Assembly: GCA_947034885.2 (NCBI GenBank)
Contig: OX344755.2
Location: forward strand, 3,474,501-3,538,500
Reading direction: 5' to 3'
Source of the DNA: Thuidium tamariscinum
Taxonomy: Eukaryota; Streptophyta; Bryopsida; Hypnales; Thuidiaceae
Length of the DNA: 64,000 bases
Below are positions 25,201-37,572 of this stretch, piece after piece. The position numbers and the translations under genes were made by a program. How positions within the stretch are numbered: the first letter of the stretch is position 1; every line of letters starts with the position of its first letter. A model generated the notes under the pieces. It searched no databases, was not told the origin of the DNA, and worked only from the letters and a program-made list of their open reading frames with translations.

Positions 25201-28200
25201 CCTGAGAGTGTTGCTGCTGAAAGTGTTGCGACTGCTGCTGCTGTTGCATTCTTTGCCGCATTTGCTGTTGCTGAAGTGCCTGTAGTTGCATCTGCTGCTG
25301 CATTTGCGCCTGGTCGAGCCAGAATTAACATTTATGACATGATCATGATTTGAAATCAGAAAGATGATAACAATTGCACAATTATCAACTCTAGAAACCG
25401 GTTTTCTCTTAGACGGGCAAAGGCCCCGTGTGACAAAAGTCGTCCTAAATAGCCTACTCTATTGCCCTTCAAGAAAAGAATAAAATTCGGTATACTTAAG
25501 TATACCTGCTGGTGCTGCTGGTGTTGTTTGAGAGATGACTGAGACACAGCAGTTGGTTGCTGCTGTGGACTTTGAGCCAGCTGAGGAGACTGCTGAGGAC
25601 CACTGGGTTCGTTGGATTGCACAGAGAGTTGATCAGACTCACGTCTTTCCGGGGAAAGAAGCAGGTGTTCTTGCCCTTGTTTGTCATTTGAAAGTGTTAA
25701 CGACGATGGCAAAGAGCCACTGGCCTCCAAGCTCAGAAGTTGAGACTTCTCAGGAGTCTGAGCGCCTAAACTTTGAGCATGTCGAATTGTGTACGGTGGT
25801 GATTGGGATTGTTGCTGCAGTCAGAGGTCAGGTAGGTCAATAGTGAGATATATCTGAAAATGATTGAGGTCATGCAAGAATCGATCAAAAACTATCATTC
25901 GGATTTAACCGAGAACAGCAAAAGCGCAAGTACCTCAGATTGTGAACTCAGCATTTGTTGCTGCTGCTTTTCAGGAGTTTGAGTTCTCTGAGGTGGACGT
26001 AGCGTATACGGCGATGACTGGCCAGAAAAAGCCTGATGCTGAACGTAAAAGACAAAATCCAAAAGTCACTACGTAAATATGATACACGTGTATTTCAGTA
26101 TAAAACAGATAAGATATTCAAGCACGCAATTGATGAGGCAGACAACTATTGAGCAGCCTAAAGAAAACCTGAATAATATGAGCAAATACCTGCTGCTGCT
26201 GCAATTGTATATTTTGCATGTGCTGTTGCAGTTGTGCCCTGGCAGAGGATGGAGACGGTAGGCCCCCACCATAATTGTGAGAAAAAGAAGAACTGCTACC
26301 CACTTGTAAGACTTCACTTCCATCCCCAACAATTCCCATACTAGCCATGGCATCTGGAGCAGGGAGTACTGAGAGACCCCCACTACTCCCAACCCTGGCC
26401 AACAAGACCATGTTTTGTAAACATCGCTAGGAAGAGAAATTTCGGTCACAATATAAACTTTCAGACCAAAACATGTAGTCGTATCCCTTAGTGACCAAGT
26501 AGTAAAGTCACATCTGTCACGTAGTTGTCACTATCATTGATTACTGAAAGATAGCTAATCGATAAAAATATTGAGAGCATTCACGAAATTCAAGTCACGG
26601 AAAGGTCTTTCACAATCAATAATCAGACAATTACCTCGTCAGGAACGCTGGATTTGGAGGAGACATAGCGGTCATGCCAAGTGCAGGATCATCGCCATCA
26701 GGCAAACGAAAAGAAGGTATAACCATCGGCACCTCCATTCCCATGTACTGGTTATTGCTGAGGACATTTCCACCCATGCTACGAGCTGCAGCAGCAAGCA
26801 TGTGGGCTTGAGCTTGAGCTTGAGCCTGAGCCTGAGCCTGAGCTTGTACCTGGGCTTGGGCGGCAGCTTGATGTTGCAATTGCTGCTGAAGCGGTGACAA
26901 CTGTTGCCTGATTTGAGGCTGTAGTTGACTTCCTAGTGCCATCAGGGACTGACTAGCGGGTTGCAAGACTCTACCCATACTGCCAGTTGTTGCTCCAGTC
27001 AGAAGGTGCTGCCTTGATCTAGGTACAAAAGGGGCGGCACTAACCGCCGAGGCCACTGATCCACCTGATGGCACAAAAGGGGCTGCATTGGCACTACCAA
27101 TGCTTGCTCCTTGAATAGGTGGAGGTGTGGATCCATTCGAGCTTCCGCCATGTCCAGAAGGAATGAAAGGCTGTGCATTCAGCAAAGAATTGCTGAATGT
27201 GGAGGAAAGTGTAGTGACGGTGGAGACAGGGTCTGAATTTGGAGAACCATCGGCCTCTGCGACCAGAGATGCTGAGCTTGTTTGGGTATCAACAACAGAT
27301 TTCTGACCTAAGGATGCATGGGGCGCGTCATTTGGTGTTGGAGAAGTCGAAACTGAAGCACCGGCTGTGAAAGTGGCTTGTGAAGTCACCGCAATACTTT
27401 TCCCAGGGGTCACACCGCCCCATGCGCTCAAAGAGGCCCTCTGAGCCGCTGCAACAGCTGCCGGGACAAATGCTGGAGCAGACACCGGTAGCCTGTTGTT
27501 CCTGATTGCAGCTGCATAGAAAGTGAATACAAATCACATCATTCTTAAGATTCGCACCAAAAGATTCAAATATCCTAAGTCATTTCAGATACGACCTCTA
27601 GTCGTGTTTGATAGATAGATAGTCTCCGATCTACCGTGTGTACATCGTGTCACAATAGAAACGACATCATCCACCAATGCAATCCATAGAATCACGATGA
27701 ACTAAGGGTGGCAGTCTTAAATGAATACTAGGTTGTTGATACTCTATACACATATCTTATAGCAATGCCGATAAGTTTCGTTCGGACAGTTTTACCAGCT
27801 GTCCCAGGGCTGAGAGAAGTTGATGTTGTGGAAGGCCACGATGAATATACCACAGAGGCTGGCACGACGGTAGAGGTGGTTGAGGAGGCAGAAGGAGGCC
27901 TGCAGTAGCTCAGAAAACTAGCCGTCAGTACAACCTCTAATGCATGTAACTCCGCCTAATGGTATAACACATTTAGAGGTCAAATCTTAGTACCATTAGA
28001 ACAACCAAAGCAAGCTTATATGGCAAATTCATTCCAGGAGCCATAATGTTATCAAGGGGATATGATCTTCAATAGAACTCAAATGGCTTGCTGAATTCCA
28101 AGGATCAACAGGAACTGGAGTTAAGTGAAGTCAAAAGTTCAAAGAAATGTCCGATATGGGATGGAAATTCAGACATCAGGCAAGAGTTCGAGGGAAGTTG

Positions 28201-30322
28201 ATAATCGGCTTTTGGACGAACGGGTCAGATATGTCTGTCCAAGAATTGGATTCAAGGACAGAATGCACTCGCTCATTTCCAGATGCAATGAACATCTTGA
28301 TAGGAGTAGAATACAATATCTTACCCAGCACGAATTACAACTGGAATTTCATGGTTGTACTCGCATCCATTTTTCTCGTTCTACAACACCAAGTATAAGA
28401 TTAATTACCGAAACATAATCACCAATGAGCAGGCTAGTCAGTCTGACAATGTGATCTCGAGGAAGTCAATTGTTTTACTGCAAACCAAGTTCCGCAAACG
28501 GGGGTAGTCACAAACCTTGCAGTATCCGGTGAGAAGAAGCTCCTTGCAGGCTTTCTCACGCTTCGGTACTACAGTCCACCCACCCACATAGACCAATAAG
28601 AGTTAGAAGCGAGTAGAGTGTAAAAATCCAACATTCTACCAGTGCAGCACTTAGTAACTGCTTAGTTATGATATTGAAAAAGTTAGCATAGTCCTAAACA
28701 TAGGTACAACGCAAGAAGCTGGGAGAAAAGAACAACCTGCCACATGCTGCAAATATCCAAGCAAAGTTCTAAAGTGATCAGGCATCCTCAAAAGAAATCT
28801 CTGTGCAATAAAACCTGGAGTGATCCCAGCCAATACATGGCACCAAAGATGATCAACAATGATAAACTCTGAGCCTACCTAGGAGCTATTGATTCACTAC
28901 CACTCGCCCAACATCTATATCCCTGTGTTGGTAATAGTTCGAGCACCTTGTAGCACTGTGACTACATTGCTTCCAAGATGTAGATATGGAACCCACCAGA
29001 CTTTCCTGAGGAAGCTCTATCAGCAGGATTGTGAGCGAAGTTGCACTGGTCACCAAAAAAGCAAGTCCCTGAAGTTGCCCAGTAGCGACAAGTGACGTTG
29101 CTGCACCGCCCACACACGGGAAAAGAAAATCTCACAATCTGAAACCAGTGTCATTGCATTTACAACTAGTCTGTTGTAAATGAAGTAAACTCGGTACCAC
29201 TACGAATTGAAAATAGAGTAGGGAAGGAACTTCAACTCTGAAAATTGCGGCTGAACAAGAATTTTTTTAACATATGTTCGTTGCTGCTCTGGCATATGAA
29301 AACCCTAAACTAGAATGTAAGATGAACGACGTGCCCATCTGCAGCAGTCGGATTGCTCTCTGAAGCCATCCAAGCTCAATGTCCTCAATCAGACTACAAC
29401 ATTTTTTCCTTCACTCGGCAGCTACGATTAGGTTCAATGAGCGACTGTCGTAAGCAATAACTGGGAAAGGTTCTACCGTGTGGGTCGTCACTAATGTAAA
29501 AGAATCAAAAGTGAATTGCAAACTATAGCACTTGTCCGATGTCTCGTACGAATCCCAGGAAAAACACAACAAATAGCAGCCTACTATTGACTCGATCCCA
29601 ATAGCAGATTCAAGCCTTAGAGACACACTATCTGATTCCACAAAGTTTCTACCTCAACACTATTTCATATTTTCCCACCAACGGTCTTCCATCTCCAGGA
29701 AGCTCGAAAAAGCTCTGATAGGGCTACGGCTTTCTTCGCAACCTTGATAACAGGGAGCCACTACGGCAACCAAAATGACGATAAAGGTCACCTCTCCCCC
29801 GGGTCCACAACAAGCTCAACACCAGAAAGGACTTCTCACACAAGCCAGGAAGGATACCTGCAAATTGCTAGAAAGTCATCTATCGAGATACCAAAAGCAC
29901 AAAAAGGCTGAAGGAGAATACCTGGCAAGGGGCTTTTGTGGTGAAGCACTCATTGCAGCAGAAGGGGTTTACGTCATTGACACTCTCAATCCACGGTCAT
30001 CGTCGTCACCATCGTCTTCCTCCTCAACAGCTCTCCAATCTGCCCGAAAGCTCAGCATAGATGACCCAGCCAAACCGCGCTCTCCTCGAACCACTAACAC
30101 ATTCTAGATACAACGCAATGTAGCCACTTCTAACAGAGCACGGAACCACGAAACCTCATCTCACTACCATCAAAACTAGGGTTTCACAAAAATCCCTTTC
30201 GAATAATAAATAAAAGCTCTCGTCAAAAACAGGGGAGCAAACCCGAGAAGCAGCGGTCGTCGGCAATTCGAAATTCGCCAAAGCTCACCAATGCGGCACA
30301 CCATCAGATTCTCCCCAGACAT
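19227..30322 (-). CDS. PAN3: PAN3, adaptor subunit of the PAN2-PAN3 deadenylase, 18 exons
   Basis: Exons on minus: 30322-30289, 28568-28516, 28380-28325, 27899-27796, 27511-26635, 26394-26190, 26038-25934, 25814-25506, 25309-25202, 24912-24610, 24134-23907, 23203-22979, 22757-22554, 22289-22074, 21846-21652, 21342-21283, 20127-20005, 19304-19227. All are GT-AG and in phase, about 1160 residues. PAN3 recruits the PAN2 nuclease to poly(A) tails through poly(A)-binding protein, in the cytoplasm. Visible parts, in order: a CCCH finger C19-x8-C28-x6-C35-x3-H39; four PAM2-like AxxFxP cores between residues 93 and 246; an Ala-Gln repeat near 298-319; Gln-rich linkers to about 617; [13 protein letters not shown] near 700; a pseudokinase from about 719 ([27 protein letters not shown]) lacking HRD and DFG; a coiled coil; and the C-terminal knob ([37 protein letters not shown]). 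The fold call is firm. Exon 1 is uncertain: an in-frame ATG at 30415 would add 31 residues. The last exon is inferred from splice phase only; without it, translation reads on to a stop at 19924. Confidence 0.92.
26820..26870 (-). repeat. Ala-Gln dipeptide repeat in PAN3
   Basis: A hexanucleotide-type run (GAGCTT/GAGCCT units on plus) encodes a block of alternating Ala and Gln inside PAN3 exon 5. Such a tract is prone to length change by slippage and may differ between individuals. Confidence 0.7.
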
Positions 30323-30780
30323 GACAACAATGCCCGCGCAGTCACAGAACACGACGACATCGGAACACCGCCACCCCCCCGAGCGGCGCAATCCAGTAAA
30401 CCACAGCCATCCCAAATCGACCGAAGAAAAATCGAAATAAATGCATGAGTCCCTCCAAATCGCCTCACTTCACGCAATTCCTGAACACATGAGCGTGCGG
30501 AAATGAAAGAGCGAGTGTGGAATCGGGTGAAGAAGTTCAACGAGCGAGTTTGAATCGAGGCTCCGTGCGTGGATGACGAGGCTGCCGATAAGGAATTGTC
30601 GTCCGAAAAACTCAAGCTTTCCGTCGTGCCACTGCAAGTGCACATTTTACAGGAACTAAGTTAGGGGTTGAGGTTGGGAAGACCATTAGCAACCTCCAGG
30701 ACGGAAGCAACAAACAGAAGCAGAGTACATATTATAATGGAAATATATAAAAGCTCTGCTGGGGCGCCTTGCAAGTCGCG
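30323..30780 (-). promoter_or_regulatory. Probable PAN3 5' untranslated region and promoter
   Basis: Upstream of the PAN3 start the DNA is GC-richer, with no domain-bearing frame. A TATATAAAAG motif lies at 30744-30753 on plus; its complement (CTTTTATATATTT) is also TATA-like on minus, so it could serve transcription in either direction. On plus there is no gene to serve, so I assign it tentatively to PAN3. A minus frame at 30304-30645 (113 codons) is Ser-rich and probably untranslated leader. Confidence 0.4.
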
Positions 30781-32305
30781 AAGACGAAGGGGAAGAGAGA
30801 GGGAAGAGACGACCTGTCTTCTGCCACAATCAATCTAAAAACGTAGAATTTGGGGCGGATTTCGTAGATATGATGTTAATCAACAGAAATTTAAGAATTT
30901 TCGTGTATCCCGGATCTCCAGGAACTGAAATAATATTTCACCAACACGAATTCTCCCCGTTCCTAGAGTTACTAATTTACTACTCCTCTGTTCCACACAT
31001 TTTACACCACTTAAGTCCAATTTTACTTTGAACATTGTCACTATTTACTTTTTTATTTTACTTTTGTAAAAACAAAAGTCAGAACAAAATCATTCTAATA
31101 AAAAAATCCAAAAATTTTCTTTAGAAATTAACTATATTTTTAGACATAGTGCTAGCAATACATGCACTTAAGAAAAATAAATAAATCCATCCCTTAAATC
31201 TATACAAAATGTTTAGTTTAGGTCCTATTGTTTAGACATCCAAAATCCATGATTTTTGAACATAATATGTAAATGAAGCTAGTTTTATCATTTAAAATTA
31301 TTTAAAGAGTGGTGGCAACATTAGGATTCTAGAAACATATTCTTTAACCTAAATATTTACAATAAACAAAACCTAGTTGACTTTATAATCAAAATTTCAT
31401 AGCATTGAAGTGGCTACTAAACGTATTGTTAATACTAGTGTTTGAAGGTGCAATTCAAGCAATGAGCATTAAATGGGCAAGGCCAAACTTACAAATTTAA
31501 AGATATGTTCCCACATTGTTTTACTTACTCCTACAAGGTCGTTCAACACAAAAAAAAACTTGAGAGAAAACTCTTACAAAATGGTCAAAATCAAGAAATG
31601 GAGGTTTTTAGTGGAACAAAGATTTTGCTTGATTTGGAGTTTTTTAGTGGAATAGAAGGAGCATGAGCCTAGAACCTAAGCATCTAGAAAATTTGGTTTA
31701 CATTTCTTCAAGAAAGTTCAGAAACGGATTTCTCCTAGAACTTGACTTTGGAATACATCCTGCATATTAAAATCTATGAAATCAAGGTTTGTAGATTCTA
31801 GATTGTTGGAAAACTAGGGATGTATTCCGGAGTTTCCTTGAACATGAACAATGCAAAAGATCTAGATTCTAAAATATTTACCTAAGAGGTCCAAAATCTT
31901 GAAATTAGGGTTCTTGAATTCTAGATTCAAGATTTTAATTTTTCTGTCATTATTTGCTCAAAAATGACATCCAAAAAAGAAAGGGAATATTCAATGATGA
32001 AATTGATGAAATTCTATAAATTGTTGGAACTGTGTTATTCATTTTCATAGAAATAGTAACATTCTTGGATTTATCAATTATTCTTTAATCATACTTTATA
32101 ATGTTGTATTTTTACCTATAGAAAAATTGAAATTTTCTTTTTAAATGTCCCTTTCCAAATTTGCTTAAAATGTACACTTCCTATTCATGAATTAAAATGT
32201 AAAAGCTAGTCTTGACTATATTTATTCTTAGCCCTTCAAAAATTCATTGTTTATTCATTTGGATTCAAGAATACATTGAAACCCTTTTTCGTAAATCCAA
32301 CAAAA
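30781..32305. other. AT-rich intergenic DNA
   Basis: No gene recognised. There are several near-repeats of the phrase CTAGATTC between 31.7 and 31.95 kb but no clear element boundary. Confidence 0.55.
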
Positions 32306-32487
32306 CGCTACAAGAGAAAGGGGTGTTTTAATGACCTTTTTAGGTGCCTTCAAATAAAAAATACGTGTCTTTCTAGTAAAAATTTTCTAGAAAGACACAT
32401 ATTTCTTACTTAAAGGCTCCTAAAAAGGTCATTACTTAAAACTTTATCTTTAGGACTATACTTAAAACACCCCTTTCTCTTGTAGTG
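32306..32487. mobile_element. CACTA-like hairpin MITE, diverged copy
   Basis: The ends are CGCTACAAGAGAAAGGGG and CCCCTTTCTCTTGTAGTG, one mismatch from an exact inverted pair. The two halves are largely complementary across the element (182 bp). AAA flanks both sides, fitting a 3-bp target duplication. The ends match those of the copies at 53631 and 55051, while the middle has diverged. Ends beginning CACTACAAG and 3-bp duplications are the mark of the CACTA (En/Spm) superfamily. Confidence 0.75.
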
Positions 32488-33597
32488 AAAACTTGAATAC
32501 TTTCATCATTGAAACCGTACAAAAATGTTAAATCTAACAATTGCAACTTAGTTGTAAAAAGACAAAGCTTATAAATATGAAATTTGTCTCAATTCTATAA
32601 ATGTTCAAAGATGTTTCTTCTACTCTGTAACTAATTTTGATTAAAGTTTATTTTATTTTTCAAAGATGAAATTACATATTGTTTATAAATAAATAAAAAT
32701 TTCAAATTTCTAGGTGATGATTTCAAAATTACTATGATCCTTAAAAAAAAAATGAAAAATTCACAACTAATTCATTAATATATTTTTCAAAAAATTCCAA
32801 AGAAATTGATGTATATCATATTGAAGCCCAATTACAATAGAAGAAAAAAGTGCCCAAGGTAATAGGTCAATACTTAATATACAACAAAATGATTGAATTT
32901 TAAAATATTGAAATCAAAATAGAAACTAGACTCAATAAACTTCATTTCATTGGTTGGGCTTAAATTCAAAAAAGGTCATTTATACAATTCAAATTTAGAT
33001 TAACCCCTAAAGGTTTTTGACTATGTTTTCACCAAAAATGCTCCAAACTGCCATTTCTAAAGCAGGTACAAAATCTGAGAAAAAAAACATCTTTGAACAT
33101 TTGTAACCATAGGATCTTGTAATACACTAGTTCAAAAAGATGTAGAAAAAATTTCAAAAATTTCCACCTTGTAGATTGCAAGATATTAGTGTTTGATTTG
33201 TCAAAAAAAAAAATTTTGACCCTGTGAAAATCCGGGCAGCTGCACTTCAGTAACTCACATTTATATGAAAAAATGTCTAAAATCTTTGTAACTATTTGGA
33301 TTCATTCTTCAATTCAAGTTGAATACATGCTTGAAAATTTTCAAATAATTTGGAATTGTACAAGATGTAGGAAAAAATAAGTAAGTAGAAAGAAGTAGAA
33401 AATGATCCAAAATACTAAATTGTTAATTATTTTTTTATGAGATTGAAAAATGCCAATTCCAATAGTTGTAATGTTTTAATAAAAAATATACATCCAATGC
33501 TCTTGTTTTTATTCAAAAACATTAAAAATTGAGTAAAGTAAATGACTTCAAAGTTTATTTTAGTGTAGAGATTCCATAATTACCTATAAACTACCCT
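32488..33597. other. AT-rich intergenic DNA
   Basis: No gene seen. TTAACCCCTAAAGG at 33000-33013 matches the outer end of the TTAA-flanked family, but the sequence that follows is unrelated to the arm at 33.6-33.95 kb. Confidence 0.5.
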
Positions 33598-33951
33598 CAA
33601 ACTAAAATTCCTATAACTTTCATCTCATTAATCAAGATGGAATGATTCAAAGCTTTCCAAGTAGATAAAAATCTAAAGAGCAAATTTCAAATTTCAAAAT
33701 TCAAAAAAAGTGATTTTTGAAGAAGTTTGTTTTGCTACTTGGGCTGCCCGTTGAGTAAAGAAAACTACATATCATACAATAACTTTTCACCATGTAGTCA
33801 AAAGTTAAGAAAACTATTGGGCCTTAAAGCTACTCCTTGAACACATGTTCTGTGAAAATTTCAAAGAAAAAACAAAAAAAACTCCATTCGTAGTAAGCTG
33901 CCCCAAATTGCTATGTTGCCAAAAAAGGCAGTTTGGTCCTTTAGGGATTAA
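33598..33951. mobile_element. Half copy of the TTAA-flanked hairpin element
   Basis: This stretch resembles the right arm at about 50945-51317: AAATTCCTATAACTTTCAT, the GGGCTGCCCG region, ATTGGGCCTTAAAGCTA, and the end TTTGGTCCTTTAGGGATTAA. Its opposite arm is missing or replaced, so it is a broken copy. The 78-codon frame starting at 33845 is inside it and is not a real gene. Confidence 0.6.
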
Positions 33952-36359
33952 GAATAAGGAGGTAGGAATTATGAAATACACTAGAAAGGCTTCTTTTGAA
34001 ATCTATAGTACACTTCTTGGATTTTTGAAAATTCTTGGAGACTACTATAAGGCCCTTCTAGTATGTGTTATCATAAGATAGATCTTTTCTATCAACCCAT
34101 TAACTTTAAAAAGACATGTATACACCTAGTGATTTCAAGCTTCATTGTCTATCACTTTGTTTGCAAGTATTGAAAATTCAATATGAATAAAAAAGTTTAT
34201 ACTTAATTTTTAGATATGAAGCCATATATGTCTACTATAAGTCATAAAATTTTCAAATATTTTGTAGAAAAATTTGAAATTCTTGTGAATTTTTTAAGAA
34301 CGAATGAAAAAACTTCATATCAAATACAAAATATACTTAGAAATCTAAAATTTTCACTATAAATGTACTTCTTCTATCCCATTATAAGCTTCCAAATCAA
34401 GCAACATTTTTGTCCTTCTAAAAAGCTCCTATTTGTGATTTTGACCGTGTAGTGAATGTTGTGCTAATGACCTTGTGGGCACAAGTGAAACAATGTAAAA
34501 GCATGTTATTGGCCTTGCAAGCTTGGCCTAAAATGGCAATATGAGGCACCTTGTACTAATTGCTTTGTCAAATAGTAGTATTCACATCTGGTTTAGTGAT
34601 TGCTTTGGCGCTATTAAAATTTGACCATAAAGTGGGCTACTTTTTTTATTTTTGAATACTTAGATTGGGGAACATATTGCTAGAATACTATTGTATCCGC
34701 CACCCTTTAAATCATCTGAAATGACAAAACTAGCAACAATTATAAAATATGTCAAATTTTGTACTTTTAACTTTGTATTTTGCATGCCTAAACTATAGTG
34801 CCTAAATTCCAAATTTTGCGTAGATCTAAGGGATAGGTTGTTCATTCTTGAATGCATGTATTTTTGGCACTTTGATCAAAAATATAGTTAATTTCTTAAG
34901 GAAAAGAGTTTTGGAGGCTTTTAGTGGGATAGAGGGAGTACATTATAGTCTACTACATTATGAACCAAAGTTACCATGTCACTTTAAAATTAGCCACAAT
35001 CAACAAACTATAAGTATAGGTCCAAAATTCATATTGCCTATAAAGTATTGAGATTTCAAATTTTTTTAGAATTTTCAAGTTGAATAGAAGATGCACTTGA
35101 TAACCTTCAATTCATTGGTTGAACTCAAATTTAAAAGATATCATTCTTATGGCTAAAATTCCCATCAAGAATGAATAGTAAAAAATGGCCAAAATATAAT
35201 ACAAGGGTGATTTATGGATTAAGAATTTTTTTAAAGAGGTCAATTATACCATACTGATGGAATTTTAAATTCTATTCATTGAAAATACACTCAAGCAATT
35301 ATTATTTAAAACTAGATGAAAAAATCTTTTTTTCCATCTTATAATCTTTGGTAAAGTCATCCAAATGAACACTTAATATGATTTTGATTTGACTTACCTT
35401 AATTCCTAAAGCCAAAGGGATTTAGACAAAAGACACAAATGTATTATAAAATATAAGCTATATATCTTTTTTGTAGTTTGCATCAAAGAAAATAATGTGA
35501 AGTACAAAAGTAAAAAGTATCTATACTATCAAAATTATGAAATTATTTTTAGATTATCTTCAAATGAATTTTGAAGATATAACTTCAAAAATTCATCACA
35601 AATACAATTCTTATATTTAATATTTTTGAATTTTTTTTGAATTAGTTAGAATTACAACATCTACTAATTTTTTTTAAATGCATAAGATTTGGTTATTAAA
35701 ACACCAATATTTTTTGATATTAATAGTAAAATTTTCAACATTAGACAAATTATAAATACTTTGTACTATTTCTCTTCTAATTTTTGACCTTAAAAATCTT
35801 AGTTTTGAATAAATATATTGAAAGGCATGTCAATATTGATTTTCTTAATTGATTTTTTTTTAACGCAAAATTATTATTCAAAGTTGGGCAATGACCAAAA
35901 ATGGTTATTTGAGCATATAGGATGGGTTGGTCTCCATCAAAATCATCCATTATAAATAGTGCAAATCATCTACTTTAAAAACATTCAAAAGTAGTGAATA
36001 GAGCCCAAACTATTGTTCATGACCTCTTCTTTTTTGCACAAAATTCCAAGGATAAACAATTGCACCTTTGTCTTAGCTTAGATGCAAAAATTCTTTGTCA
36101 TCCATGAGACCATTGTACTCCATAGTATGCTTAAAGGTAGAACCACCTCTAATCAATCATTTAAGGCATTCTAGACACAATCAAGTGTAATGCAAGGCAG
36201 AACAAATATGTTCAGATGTGCAACAATAGAAATGATGGAGATTGCAAAAACTTTCGTAATTTTATCACATTATCTAAAATTGCTATGAATTTTGAAAGGC
36301 AAAAAGTGTGCTAGACCAATAGCCAATCTTTAGACTCTTCTAATTGCAATGATTTAAAA
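33952..36359. other. AT-rich intergenic DNA
   Basis: I see no gene, RNA or bounded element here. Confidence 0.6.
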
Positions 36360-36458
36360 CACTAGAAGAAAAGCCTGAAATTTTGCGTTTGTTTCAACAC
36401 AACGCGTCAAGTGAATTGTGTTGCAACAAACGCAAAATTTCAGGCTTTTTTTCTAGTG
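36360..36458. mobile_element. 99-bp CACTA-like hairpin
   Basis: The left arm starts CACTAGAAG and contains AAGCCTGAAATTTTGCGTTT; the right arm contains the complementary AAACGCAAAATTTCAGGCTT and ends TTCTAGTG. AAA lies on both sides, consistent with a 3-bp target duplication. The loop is about 20 bases. It is too small to encode anything. Confidence 0.7.
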
Positions 36459-36930
36459 AAAGACTACTTTTTCCACTCACTGCTTTCTACTTTCTTGGAC
36501 TCTACTATGATACATATATCATAAACTTTTAGTTCCAAATTTGTAAAGGAGAAAAAAAACCAATTCTACTCTTGGTAGGAGATATGTGAACCTACATATT
36601 GGCGATGGGGGGTGGTTGGTTGAAAGTAGTTCTTCCTTAAAAGGTTAATCTTGAAAGGACCTTGTGAACATTTAGTATTCGATGAATGACAAGGAATTCT
36701 CTTGTATAGGACAAAACTACAACTATTCATTGTCAAAATTACGGGTGAAAAATAGAGATCTTCTATGGTAAGTTGATTACAAATGAATTCTTTTGGATTT
36801 GTTTTTACCATTGATTTTCATAGTTTAAAAAAAATGATTTCTACAAAGACACCCCCTCCCCTCGTCCTTCCACAATTAAAATAGCTTCTTATGAAGTTCA
36901 CATTCTACATTGCCTAAAGCAGGACATTAA

Positions 36931-37163
36931 ATCCTACCATCGAAGGTGGACCTAATAAGATAATTTTGAATTATCCAGGGTAAAAGTGAAAAAAAAGCCT
37001 TCTATTTTGTGCCGTGCCTTGGGTATGTTCTAGTTTACTCCTAGCTTTAGTGGGGTCTCTAGATTGCAAATATGAATTCAGAATTTGAAAAAAAAAATTT
37101 GTGCAAAAAATAAAAAATTTCAGTGTTCACCTGTGGGGTAACTCCAGCCTTCGACGGTAGGAT
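36931..37163. mobile_element. TTAA-flanked inverted-repeat element, 233 bp
   Basis: The ends ATCCTACCATCGAAGG and CCTTCGACGGTAGGAT are inverted copies with one mismatch, and TTAA lies immediately outside each. TTAA duplication is typical of piggyBac-type elements, though the ends alone do not prove the superfamily. The interior is related to 6780-6970. Confidence 0.55.
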
Positions 37164-37572
37164 TTAACTTCCTCCATACATCAAAACAAAGAATGCCTAG
37201 ATGATGGTGTCTTTGACCCAGTAATTTACAAAAAATGTAGATCCTGTCCATCTCACATCATGATGCTATTAAATCTAACATCATATTGTTCGGGCAGGAC
37301 AGGGTGGAAATTGCTCTCACGGGCACATGACGACGGACTGTTTCAAGTTTGTTTGGCACTTGGACTTGATTTGGATGGATGAAGTTCCTTCTGCTTATAA
37401 TCTTCATTCATTCGGTTCCGACCCTTAAACCCTAAAAAGACCAAAAAAACCTGCACTCTGCGACTCCGAAGACGCTTCAGGCCGCGCTGGTGGAGGTCAA
37501 TGGTTTTTGATTGATGTGCTGTTTTGACTCGAATTGTGAAGTTTCGTGAAGAAATTGCTGTAGGAGATAACT

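Noticed and set aside
29775..30107. 110-codon plus-strand frame (starts [10 protein letters not shown])
   Set aside because: It sits opposite the first PAN3 intron. The Ser-rich stretch arises from a TCG/TCC-type repeat. No domain or regulatory context supports it.
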